Below, piece after piece: positions 12,579 through 25,800 of a stretch of DNA of 64,000 nt; position 1 is the stretch's first letter, and each line of letters opens with the position of its first letter. A program made the position numbers and the translations under genes. The notes under the pieces were generated by a model. It saw only the letters and a program-made list of their open reading frames with translations, did not search any database and was not told the DNA's origin. The stretch comes from Brienomyrus brachyistius (Eukaryota > Chordata > Actinopteri > Osteoglossiformes > Mormyridae). The stretch is taken from NCBI RefSeq assembly GCF_023856365.1, contig NC_064548.1, forward strand, positions 19,268,461 to 19,332,460, read 5' to 3'.

Positions 12579-15500
12579 GCAGCATTCGTTGAGCGAAGTT
12601 TGCTCAAAATCAAAAACAGGTGGACATTTCAGGTCCATTAAGTAAAAATCCAGACCAGGGTTTTGTTTCAACCAACCAGTTGAGTCCTCTGTGACTGTGG
12701 CTTTTTATGCTCAACTGGTTGGTTGAAACAAAATCATGGTCTGGATTTGTACTTTCTGAATCTGAAACAAAAGCAATGCCATAAGTCATTGTTCACCACC
12801 ATTGGCCACTAGAGGCTCTGATTAAGCATGAGAGTTATAACCCTGTTCTTCTGATAACAGCCACAGGACATTTTTTCACAAGACATTTCTCGTTTTAACA
12901 ACTTTTTAATGTTTTTTTTTTGTTAAGTACCTGCATGCAGCCTCATTGTCAATGGTATTGCATTCAAATGACTTAAACAGAAATAATATAAATAAATGAA
13001 CACAGACTCACACCTAATCATCTCACTCAGAGGATGACACTAGCTGAAGAATAGTGCCTTCCGCACTTTACAGACAGAAAAATGCACATTAACGCCACTT
13101 CCTGCATTAGTTCCCCAAGGGTGCTGCATTTAAGCGCTAAGCACACCTTACCGCTTAGCTTCAAATGTCTTACAGCCAATCTGTAAGCTGCATACTACTG
13201 CTGATAAGGCACTAAAAGCACTCTCCACAGACCGGAATTGCTTAGCTGACCACAGCACATTCACCGCCTCGTCCAGCCCATTCGTCTTTGCAGAAGCGAT
13301 CATTCTGACGCATTTTAAAGTGTTTTAAAATGAAAAGCAGTTCTCTCTGTGTAGCATTCCTAAAAAAAAAAAAAACACCCTCTGAAAATATATTCTCAGC
13401 ATGCGCTATCTCACAGAAGAACAAAGGCCCAAATTATCTCCGACGTCCTGAAGACACGAAAAAAGTAAAAATATAAACCATTTGCGTCATCAGCAGTATA
13501 TCTTAAATGAGATCTGGAATTTAGAATCATACTGCAATTAAATATTTGGCACACCCTCGCTTTATCAGGAGGCACTAACATCAGAAGGCCTCATCTACAG
13601 GTCACAGATTTAAACTTAAATCAAATCAGCATGTGGAGGATACCAGCATGCACCCTGGCAGGACACCTTGTATTTAATGCTGTAACAATATGTCGATGAG
13701 TCTATGTGTGGGCCCTGCAATTGACAGAGATATTCTTCAGGGTATCCGTCTACCTCGCACCCGATGCTACCTAGATCAGGTTCCAGAATCACCAGTCAAC
13801 CTATCAAGATCCTCCACCGGATAAGATGTGCTGGAACAAAGCATAACGTTTGGACAAAGTTTGCAAAGATATAAAATATCGTAAACATGAGACTGTATTT
13901 TTGTAGTTTAATCATGCATGTGGTTATGTAATGCATATTGGCTTCTATGGTCGTTCTTTTAACTTAAAAAACTTGAGCAAACCTTTTATAACTAATGATG
14001 TAAAACTGATACTGCATATTATGTTTAAAACGATGGAACTCAATAATAATTATCATAAATCAGGTACAGTTGCTCACTTGCAGCAGGAATTAAGGTCAGT
14101 AATAGAAGCCATTAGCTCCATTAAACACAGTGAGCGGGAGATCACAGACCCATTGCAATATCACAGACATATTAAGCCATGCATTCAAATACATACATCG
14201 GGGTGCTTCTGTGAAGATCTACCAAAGATACATCCAAAATCGGCTGTTTTTCATACAAATGAACTGTTAATCCATTCAATGTCAGTATCCAATACCAAGG
14301 TGAAATAACCTCTGTCTTCTGCCAACTTATTCTAACTGTAGGTTAAAGACAACAAACAAAAACAAGAACCACAAATGGATACATTAACCGGTGACGTTTT
14401 AATAGCAAATTCCTCGTGTTGTATTCACTTTTCAACAATCAAAATGATCAAAATGCTGCTGCTATTACCAACCGCAATACTTAGTGGCTGAATCCAAAGA
14501 GGGCCATGCAGTATCTATCAGCAGCTTTCAGGCTATCTGTGGTTCAAGGCACTTTAATGAAGAACCACATGCCTTTAATTAGCCCTTTCACCAGTCCATT
14601 TTATTAAGCCAAAGTCTGATGAAGTCCGACCCTGTCCTTTTACTTAAACCAGTCTATTTCACCATATCCTAGTTTACATACTGCATGTAAACTCCATTGT
14701 TCAACTAGATTTGGTGCTGTCAGAAACGACAGCATTGTATTCCTCAGACAGCCCTGTCATTGGATCAGGCTATCTAAGTCGTACTCATCCCACACTCACC
14801 AGCTTATACAATTTCTAGAAGTACTGGATGGATCACTCGGAAATGTGAGAGTATTTAAATGTATTTTTACCTGAACGCTGAGAGTCCATCTTGTGATATG
14901 AAGGTCTGAAAATATACCTATTCATTTAGCGCACATTTCACTTGCACGACAATTTGCATCATCTTTCCCCGCCAGTCAGGTGATTACTCCTTTGTGTGTT
15001 TTCTAATGCCAATGTCTGAAAATGTCATTTATGTTATTCATACATTTACATATTTATATTCTATGTATTCTAACATAAAAGCAAGAACCGATATAAAAAT
15101 GGCGGTTCTCTTTTCTGCCGGTTCCCCCTTTTGCAAATTAGATGATTTTCATGCCCACCCAGACAGACACAGAGTGAGTTGGTCACTCACTATTCTCTCT
15201 ACAGTTCCTTAAAGGAAACACCTTTTATTAACACTGTTATTAAGGCCATGGCATTAAGTTTGATGATGTGGTATTTAAGGACTTAACTGTCGTAATGGTT
15301 TCAATATAAAACATTGCACTAATTTTAAAATGGGTAAATATGGCCTTTATGTATCATTAAATAAAAGATCAGGAAAGGCAAAACAAACAAACGAAAAAAA
15401 ATGTAATTTGAATACGGAAAATTCAAGTGTCCTCTTTTAAAAACGAAAACAAGTATCAAACTAGCGAAAACTGGGTTGTACTCATTTCAGTCCATAGCAC

Positions 15501-18500
15501 GGAACTTCAAAGGCCGTGAAAAAGCTAAAAGCTGGCTGTGGCACAGACCAACTTCACAGACAAAACTGCATGGTTTCTACTTGTCAGTAGGATACATGGT
15601 TTATACGCTTGAAGTCGGTTAGATCAACATTATCCATTGATGTGCAGCTACAATCAAAACTAACTATTCTATTCTGATTGCATCCATTTCAAACTTGTCA
15701 CCGGATGACACTGTCAGTACATTTCGTCTCAGTTTCCGGCATCACATATTAATTTGCATTTTATCATCATCTCATTTACGTCAATGAAAAAAACACAGTT
15801 GAGGAATGATTTTCCTTATAGTTCCCAATACTCACAAATGTTTGTTATTCTTGTTCTGTTATTCTTTTTTTTATCAAATAGTAATTAACAACATATTAAT
15901 TAATATGATGTCCTTTAAGGAAATTCTTTCATTGAGATTCCTTGCCGGTAGAGGAAATACCACCAATAAGGTGATGTGAGGAAATACTTAATACTTCCAT
16001 GCCTGGTGACTAGATGATCTATTTCAGTTTGAACCATTAGTTGCATAAACAACCAAGCAATAATGTTATTATTTTACATCAACACCATGAACGAACTTGC
16101 TTAAAAAATATAACAGGCTGAAGACATGAGTGATGATCATCAGGTTGCGATTCAGATGATTCAGTGCAAGCTTTCCACTCTAATGAATGTGTAATACATA
16201 AAAGTAATTTAATGCTCTACTAGGATCATAAGCCATGAAGGAATATAATTGAAGTACTAAAATGTTACCAAATTTGTTTCTGCAAACTGTTCTGATAAAC
16301 ATTTTCAATTAAAAAGGCAAAGTCTTAAACAATGCCAGAATTCCAAATGGCCATCCTTAATTTAGTATACAGTATGCATATGGTCCCAAGTGAGTATATG
16401 TATGTATGTGAAACTAGCAATGCATTATTATAATCACACAACATTATGATATATGACTAGGTAATGATATGATACTACCTAGTTAAATATATTGGTTAGT
16501 TACAGAGTTCGCAGTGCAATTGCTTTTATCTGACTGCATTCATGCATACGTATACTGTGCGTGCTGCCTAAATTGCCTTATGCATTATGTCAGCTTCCTT
16601 GTGTAAATTGTGCTGACTGCTCGCCCTTGCACAGTCCTCATTACACTAATGGAAACCTTCAAACTCAAAAAGCTAAACAACCTGCCAAATGAAGGGCTGA
16701 GGTTATTATGAAAATTACAACTGTGGGAGTGAGGCGCAGCTCTGTTCATTAATTCACGCTCAGCAAATTGTTAACTAATTTAGCTTCACTCCTCTGCATT
16801 AATGGATCGTTTTATAAAAATGTTTTCCGTAGCCTGAGACCTGTGGTGAACACATTAGAGAACCCAGAATTAAAATAAACCTCTGAATGTTAGCTTTTTA
16901 GGGTTTAGCGTTAAATATAAGTGGCAAATGGCAATAGCACAAGCACAGAAAGACTTTTTTTTTTCAAAATCCCAAGAAAATCTCCAGACAATCATTTAAC
17001 TCAGCTACCAATTTCCACGTAACTAACTTAACTGTTAAACTTTAATAGATGTGTGAATGTTTATTAACTAAAAAAAATACAAACAGGACCTTTCTGTCTT
17101 CAGGAATTTTTCCATAGCATGCTGCAGTTACGGTCTTTTTGATTAGACATTATTATATTTAAATGTTTTTTGATTTCAGAGGATGTTTCAGAACCTGCAT
17201 TAATGAAAAAGAAACATCTGGCCTTAAATACAAATTCCTTAGTGTGCCGTTGGGAAGCTTGTCTTATCCATGGCATATTTGAACTTTGCAAGACGTCTCG
17301 CAACAGCTGTAATTCTAAGCAAAATGTAAGCGTATACAAGGGAAATTTCTAACCTTTTTCAGTTTCGGTTACTTTCTCTTGTCCGGCATTGTGAGTGGCC
17401 AGATCTCCTTCCTTTGGCATTGGGACGACGCTTGGAGACAGTCTTAGAAGCACATGGTTCATGGAGAGTCCATTCTGATGTGCAGCTTCACCATTAATAT
17501 ATACAAAAAGACAGGTTATGTGACTTGAAACATACATATTTATTTTCACGTCTTTTTCACAAAGGTAAATCAAGACTGAATCACAGGTGGGCTAATCACT
17601 GTGAAAATCATCTTTAAGTATTTTGAACTTTATGGTAAATAGTGCTAAACGGCTCACACAATGTTGAAACACGTCACGGATCTGTCTGTGTAAGTACTAA
17701 CGGATTCGGTCGGAGGAGCTCTCTGTATGGGCGGGGGAGGTGGACACACTCGTGCTCTGGTGAGAGGACGCCTGGCTGCCCGGCCTCTTTCTCTCTTCCA
17801 TGGAGGGGGCGGGAGATGGACTACCTGGGGTGCGTTCCTGCCAAGTGAAAAAAGCAATCAGTCTGGGTACCATACATGCATGCAACCTTGTCCAGCTAGT
17901 GTATTATTACACATGATGGACCATGTGCAGCATACGGTACAGTATACTAAAATGATTACCTCACTACAATTACAATTAATGTAATTCCAAACGTGCAATT
18001 TGGCCATTTCAGTAGTTCCAGCGAAATTATATGACATGCTTAGCAATCATTGTTGGATGTTGTGATTCTTATGTTATTCACTTCAAAATTAATTAGTTAT
18101 GAAGGTGGATCGCTACTCTTTTCATACATTCACAGAATACTTCTATAAGATTTACTAAATTCACTTTGGGGAACCTCAGTTAACTGTACTGGTCTATTTG
18201 GTTAATACTGCTATTAAGAATATCAAAAATAAAGCGTAAAGCTACTGAAAAATAGCTGTCAGTTGTGCTATTTTAATCCAACAAAAGCTCTAAATCTATA
18301 TTTGTCAACTAAGACAAACAAAAAGAAAAAAAAATATCCAAGTAAAATCAAATTGTGAACAAAAGCACTTTCTCAGTTTGTACCAGTGCATTCTGATAAG
18401 ATGCAGGGAGGCATGTGCGCATTCTGTCACCTTTATCACAGACGTGACCATCCTGCACGGTGCACTCTGTGCCTGAGCAGCTGCAGCCATATTAGCAATG

Positions 18501-21500
18501 GTGTTGAGATGGTTCATCTGACTCATCGCCATGGCGACGGAAGCCGGAGGCAGGCTGACAGGGATGAGAGGGTGGGGCATCATCATGAAGGGGTGCTCCA
18601 GTCCTACGGGACAGTGCCAGCTTGGTTAATGTACATGGGGATGAATTCACAGTCAGACAAGAATGTTCGCTTCTCACCATCAGCGTGTTTTTTAAAACGA
18701 AATTTTATCAATTTAAACTATTTTAAATAGTAAACAATATGCTGCTATTAGACCATGAAAGCAGAGCAACAAAAGTACCTGTGTCACGTTATAGATGTAA
18801 TTTTGCTCTAAAACACTGCAACTGTTTTTCTCACTGTCTGTCAGCTTTATTCATTTTTCTGTTACCATGCCTGGATTGGTCCAGTTTGCTTATTTTATAG
18901 TCTAATACAGTTAAGGGCATAAAATGGCTGCCATTTATTTATGTGTAGCTGATATTAATGACTAAGGTTTTTCCTTTTCTCACCCAGTGGAACATTTTGC
19001 TTTACATCTGTATGTAATGTCATCGGCTATACAACTTCTGATTTGCCAAGTCACTCGTCTGTTCCTTAGTTAATTTACTATTAAAACTAAAAAACAATAC
19101 AAAGGGTCATTTTCAAATAAAATGGTTTATATTCAGTATTATATTCAAATTATTGTTAGATAGCATTACATATAATTGCTTTAGAATCAGTATTGTTAAC
19201 TGGGGTAAGACAGTAAATTATGAAAATGCGTTAATCAGGATTAACAATTTATTGTGGATATAAAACAATAATGAAATATATAATTCAAATTACTTTAAAT
19301 TGCATAAATCAACCCAGTAAATTCACTGCAAGTAGATGAATAAAATATGATTTCAATCAGTCTTATCCCTTATAATTACATTAAATTACAATACGCACAC
19401 TATGCAGAATTATGACAATTACATCAGAAGTTGATATTAATTTTAAAGGGATAGCAAAATAAACAGACAAAAATATGATAAGATAAATGATAAGAATGTC
19501 CCTTTTGTAAAGAGAGATGGATATAGATGTTCAGACCACAGGCCAGGCACCAGTACTGCATATTCCCCAGCAGTGAATCCAGGTTGTCATCCCCTTTAAG
19601 CGATCAAAAGACGCCACTGTCATTGTCAGACTGTAGAATCAAATGTTAGTGTGTGATTAAGCCGCGCTTCTTACTTCCAGTGTGTTGAGGGTAAAAACGG
19701 AAACGTCTCTGCACAAAGAGAGCCAGTGCACAAAACAGTTCAACTTCACTTCTGAAGGAAATATCAGGGGACAAAGGGCAGGGAAGTATGAATTGAGGGA
19801 CCTTTTGAAAGAAAGACAGCATTAGACAGACACAGAATTAGTTCCATAGCCTTTTCCAGCCTTTTCCCCCTTGAAAGGAAAATTGATTACCATGAGAAAG
19901 ATAGCATGCAGATTAACAGGACACATCCAGAAACATAAAAAGGGAAACAGGATTAAAGCCAAGGAAGGCGAACACCACCTTTGGTCATCTTCACTTGTAG
20001 ACATTAATATATATATATTTTTTCACTTTCCACTGACATGGTGGTTTTACCAAAAATAAAATGAACTACAAATCATATGTACAATTTAGAGTACATCCAT
20101 CCATCCAATAATTTTCCAAACCACTTATCCTACTGGGTCGCGGGGGGTCCGGAGCCTATCCCGGAAGCAATGGGTACAAGGCAGGGAACAACCCAGGATG
20201 GGGGGCCAGCCCATTGCAGGGCACACTCACACACCAGTCACTCACACATGCACACCTATGGGCAATTTAGTCCAATTAGCCTCAGCACGTTTTTGGACTG
20301 TGGGGGGAAACCGGAGTACCCGGAGGAAACCCCACGACGACATGGGGAGAATATGCAAGCTGCCCACACATGTGACCCAGGTGGAGACTCGAACCCGGGT
20401 CCCAGAGGTGTGAGGCAACAGTGCTAACCACTGCACCACCATGCCACCCCTAGAGTACATACATAATAGGTTATTACTTCTCTGCCATTACATAAACAAA
20501 TAAAATAGTAATATCCATTTTCCAAACCGCTTATCCTACTGGGTCGCGGGAAAATAGTAATATATAAACCTTTATTTATATTTCTCAATTCATACCATCA
20601 ATGGTCTCTAGAAATGTAACATACGTGATGGCTGACCATAACATGGTCATCGTCAGCCAATCGCACTAAGTTAGGAAGAATTCCCCAACCTGAATTTGTA
20701 CCCAAGTGGTAAAATCTCAGCTGCATCAAACTAGCCTCATTTGCCAAACCCTGCATCACCCATCATCAATATGATGCGCAAGTATTGCAAGTATTAATAC
20801 CTATGTTTAAAATCAAGAGATATCAAAATTGTTTCTACCATAGTCAAGTCAAGATTTTCTTGAATTCTTCCTTTTGTCAGTATTATCTGCTTTAAGAACA
20901 AATTCTTTTTATATCGATAATTAATTTTTTCTTAATCAAAATTCACCCAGAAGGCCAAGCATCTTATAATCAATTAATCTTCTGTTCTGAAGTACACTAG
21001 GGGCTGCTTGCCATGCACTCAGCAAATAAATACTCCCCGGACATAATGGCAGATTGGATGGAAGCTCCATTTAAACAGCCTTTAGTTTGAATCATGTAAT
21101 TCTAATTGAAAATCTTGTTCATGTTACACATAAACAGCAAATAATTTATAACAAGCTGTTGTGATTAAATATGTCAGCTGGTGCTTATTTATTTATGCAA
21201 GTCTGACTGAAATGGCATTGCACTCAGCCAGGCCTCTGACATTACTCGATAACAATGGGATTATTCAATAACTAATGAAAATGATCTCAGTCAGGGTGGC
21301 ATGGTGGTGCAGTGGTTAACACTGTTGCCACTGGGACCATGGTTCCATGTGTTTGGGGTTTGCAGGTTCTCCCCGTGTTGTCATGGGCTTTCCTCCAGGT
21401 CCTCCCATTCCTCCCCCCACAGTGCAAAAACATGCTGAGGTTAACTGGAGTTTCCAAGTTGCCCATAGAAGTGCCTGTGTGAGTGTGCCCTGCGACGGGT

Positions 21501-22788
21501 TGGCGCTCCATCTCGTGTTGTTCCCTGCCTTGGCGCCCATAGCCACTGGGACAGACTCTGAACCCCCCGCGACACTGAATAGGATAAGCAGTTACAGGAA
21601 AGGATGGTTTCACCCCATCATAGGCTAGTTCTTCATTGCATAGTGTCTTGGACAAAAGAACAGGATGAAGCAATCCCCTGGTTTTAAATGGGACAGAGGA
21701 AGGACAATCTGTCAGCTCTTAAAAAGGACATAATGACAAATCCCATGTTCTTGAATAAAGAGGCAGAACAGCCCCAAGAATAAGCTGAAATAACAGAATG
21801 TTAGCAGTCTGCATCCACTGTGTGTATATTTATGCATCATAGGTTGTTCTGAAGATTTGGGTAGGAAAGGTGTAACAGATTGCAGTTTTTTGCCATAATT
21901 GAGTAATATTACCTGATCCCCTTGGATCCTCATGCCTTTTGAATACATATTAATTGTACACTAACAGCACAAGGATATTTTAAGACATTTTAAATATGAA
22001 AGTGCTGCGTTTATAGTCTGATGAAGGTAATATTAGATCTCAAAAATCATTATTGAATTGCAGTTTTGTATCCTTGAAAGCACATATCTAATGCAAGGTT
22101 ATGGCATCTCAGAAAGCATGTGGTAAGAACACCCTGGAAAGTCTTCCAATCTCTCACAGTCACATAATGTACAGTACAGACAAGTGTATGCAGAACAAAC
22201 CTCGGGGTCTGATCAAGAGGGAAACCAAAGTGCTGCACAGTAAATCCCAGGGTTGTAGTTCTCAAGATCCGGTCTTGGTCTCGAGACCGATCAACCTGAT
22301 CTCGGCCTTGTCTTGGTCATGAGCCCATTTTGTTTTGGTCTTGGCCATAAGTCTCGAAATATTACAAAACATCTGAATTGATATACAAAAATATTTCCCT
22401 TTCCCTTCACCAAGTGGAAATTGGGCAGCTTCAGAAGGGGCAGGGGCTGCTGGGAAGCTATATTGAGAAAGTAGGCCCTTTAAAAATGAACGTGAAAGAC
22501 GTTCCCATCCCAAGAAGTTTCCGTCTGGATGCATGTGCTGTCCGGTGCCGCTTGTCCGTGTGAGTCCATCTTGAGTGGATACATCTTTGGCTGGCGAGCA
22601 CTTCCAATCAGGGCCGGCCAAGTAAGAGGTCACTGAGGTCTGGACCTCGGTCATTTTTTAGAGTTAAAAATAAAATTTGCTAAATATTCACCTGAATAAT
22701 AAAAAAAAATGAGCAGTTGAAAATGTCTGCGGGGTACAGGTAAGTGTATTCTTAATTCAGTTTGAAAGGGTCATTAACAGTGTCTGGG

Positions 22789-22830
<42 letters not shown>

Positions 22831-25800
22831 GCACTAGAGCATTCAGTATAAGCATGATAGATGATGCGAAACTCGCGAACCGCACGCGCTCACCTGGTAT
22901 AGCATCCAGAGTAAAGATAATTGTATGAAACATGTTAAATGTAAGCGTAAGCTAGGCTACTCTGGCAATGTTAAAGGTTGGGTTTCTTTCATATTGGACT
23001 AGATTAGGCTAACTAACATTTCCCGTAATGTAAATAAAAATAATAATAAACAGCTAATGAAGAGGACGGTATCAGTAATAGTGTCCATGAAAACATTTCA
23101 AGGCCAAATTTGGATATCAAAACATGTCTGCTTGATGTTGGCTTGTAATGGTGCGTTAATATCAACAACAAATAACCTTAAATTACATGCTTCATACCCA
23201 TAATTTACTGCTCTGTAATGTTCTAATGATATAGACCCCCCCAACCACCACACCCCCAGGTCCCAGACCCTGCTCGCAGTCACCTCATGTCGCATCAGGA
23301 ACTGGAACGTTCATTTTGGAGAGACATTCCCAAGGTATTTGTTTCAGTCCTCTATCACCAACTGCCCCTGTTATGCTGGATTGTGTTGAACATTGTTGGT
23401 AGTGTTTATTGTTCAGTGTTGATTGTTAGAGCTGTGATTTACTATCACCGTCAGGGAGCTGGGGGAGGGCTTTGTGTATGTGATTTTGTTACAGTATGTA
23501 TGTTTTTTATACATCTGCATTATTGTTTAGAGTATGTAAACATTAAAAGTTTTCAATAATAGGGTCTTTTGGAATTACATAAATGAAAATATAACGCCAG
23601 TATGGGTGCACTCTACTAAAAAAATCTAAATTCTGATTGCGAATTTTCAAGTATTGATCTTGTCTTGGTCTTGGTTGGGACAGGTCTTGGTCTTGGTTGG
23701 GACAGGTCTTGCTCTTGACTTGGTCTTGGGTTGGATGAGTCTCCATCTTATTTTGATCTTATCTTGATCACAAAACAGATGGTCTTGAACACATCACTGG
23801 TGAATCCCCACATCTACCTAACAGCAACTAACATGCATGACAGGTGCTCTTATTTCCTTTTCTTTATAATTTGGATTATGCCAATGGAGTTGGACTCTTA
23901 CAAAATGTTTTAAGGCTAACTGACTTGACGAGGCAGTTGTTCATTTTATTTGCTGCTGGCTATGTGATGAGTGGTCTGAATCCATTGTGATATTTTTGTT
24001 ACATTATTTTATTTGCACATAACAATCCAAGAATAACCTGCCGATGGTGTCAGAAATTTGCAGCTCGCTTGTTTATGTTGCTGAAGCAAGACTTACTAAA
24101 TCCATCTTGAACTAGTCGCCAAAAAATAGCTGGAACATATTATGCAGACACTAAACAGCCAAAAATAGTTCCAAATGGTAAATAATTGTTTATTCTAGCA
24201 TATGAATGTATACTTATTAGGAGAGTTTCAGAAGAATCATTTTAAAATACACATATATGCAAGTGCCGTGAAACAAAGTTCTAAATTTATAGACCAGAAT
24301 ATCATTACTTATGCTGCATATTGCAATTTTAAATGAACACTAACAGCCACACAAACAAAACAAACAAACAAACAAACAAATACATGAATGCTCTACTATT
24401 GTTGTGTTCCTGAAGACATAGGACTGGAAGTGTATTTTTATATAACAAAGTAGTAAGTTCTAAAAGTCTTTTTGTCACTGAGAGTAACAATCACTGAGAG
24501 TATATCCTTTCAAAAAACTCATATATTATCAACACATCCCATCCACCTTTCAACGACTAATCCTGGTCAGAGTCACCAGCAGTACCTCCCAGACAGCACA
24601 GGCCACAAGGCAGGGGTCCAGCCTGAACACCAACCCATCACAGGGCAGGAACGCCAGAGGACAAGGGGAGGACGTGTGAAGTGAAGCAGAGAGCTTCAAA
24701 ACTCCACCTTGGGAGGGGGGAGAGAATCGTGCTTATCCACTGGGCTACCCCAGAAACACAACCATACCTAGAAAAAATATTTCAGAAAATGTATATAATT
24801 CACATACTGATCCGCTAATTAATTATCACGATACTTATGCATGTAATTTTACAATCTAGTGTTGTTCAGGATATTCTACTTGTACAGTGTACTTAAAGAA
24901 AAATCTGCACAATGTTTCCTTGTCGTTACTATTAGTGCTCTCTTTACACTTTGCTTACATTGCAATATATGTATGATTCTCTGTGCTCACCACTCTGCAT
25001 TCGCCATTGCTTACCCCAGAATTTCCCCTAAGCACTTCTGGGAGCCCCCTCCACCACTCAAGGAACTAAACTCTTGATGGTTTGTACTGTGTGGTTCTCC
25101 AATAGTACAATGACGGATCCACAGTCAGTCATCAGACTCCGGCCTCACCTTCAAAAAACCTCAAGACCCCATTTGATTTCCTCTACTTGCCTGATTCCTC
25201 ATTAGGTTCCCTGAATGTTCTTATGTTGCATTTCTGGTCCTTGAGTAGTCTTATGCATTACAGTACGTTCTTGCTTTGTTCGACATTGTCGTGCAGCTCC
25301 TGCTCCAGTTCTGCACACACTTGTACCTGTGCATTCGTTGGATGCTCACCCTGACTTCACGTATTCCTAGTTAACTCCTTGACACTTTTGTCCTGTATAT
25401 TTGTAATGTATTATTAGCCTGACTTGCATGTTGCTTTGTACAAAGGTGTCTGCTAAATAGAGAACGTAAAACATAAATCGAATTGGATCATTAAAGTTCA
25501 TCTTAATTTTACAGCACGCAAAAATGCAATTTAATTTTTTTATGCCAATATAAAACAATGTGGCTAAGACTACCTGCCAGTCCTGACATAATATCAACAC
25601 AACTATGACAAGGAACTGGGTGATTACACTCATTTTTCTCTTTGCTACTAAGGGCACAGGGAGGTCTGAGACCTCTTTGGAACCACGGTTTTATTGCCCA
25701 ATATAAAGATTCTTCTGTGTCCTGTTTCTTGTGCTTGAAGAGTGAATGTCAACTCAGGAGCTGAACTCATGTCTGACAGCAAATACTAATTTTCTCTATC

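Larger units (their letters stand above)
3354..17353. other. dach2: 14-kb dach2 intron
   Basis: No exon was found in this intron and none is needed: the flanking exons join in frame (phase 1 to phase 1). Contents recognised: a possible hAT-type fragment at 4068-4210, the nested transposon 6656-9906, a SINE-like fragment at 10095-10270, a 58-bp minisatellite at 11046-11519, microsatellites at 12399-12580 and a palindromic element at 12641-12754. From 12900 to 17350 the sequence looks unique, AT-rich and free of recognised repeats; parts of it could be conserved regulatory DNA. I recognised nothing in 4300-6650 beyond short AT-rich and poly-T tracts. Confidence 0.8.

Noticed and set aside
12258..12641. 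Poly-Ile, poly-Leu and CVCV frames
   Set aside because: Translations of simple repeats.
23098..23295. Minus-strand frame with RVWDLG, considered as the missing SWDK exon
   Set aside because: Neighbouring residues do not match DACH, and it lies inside a hAT-like element.
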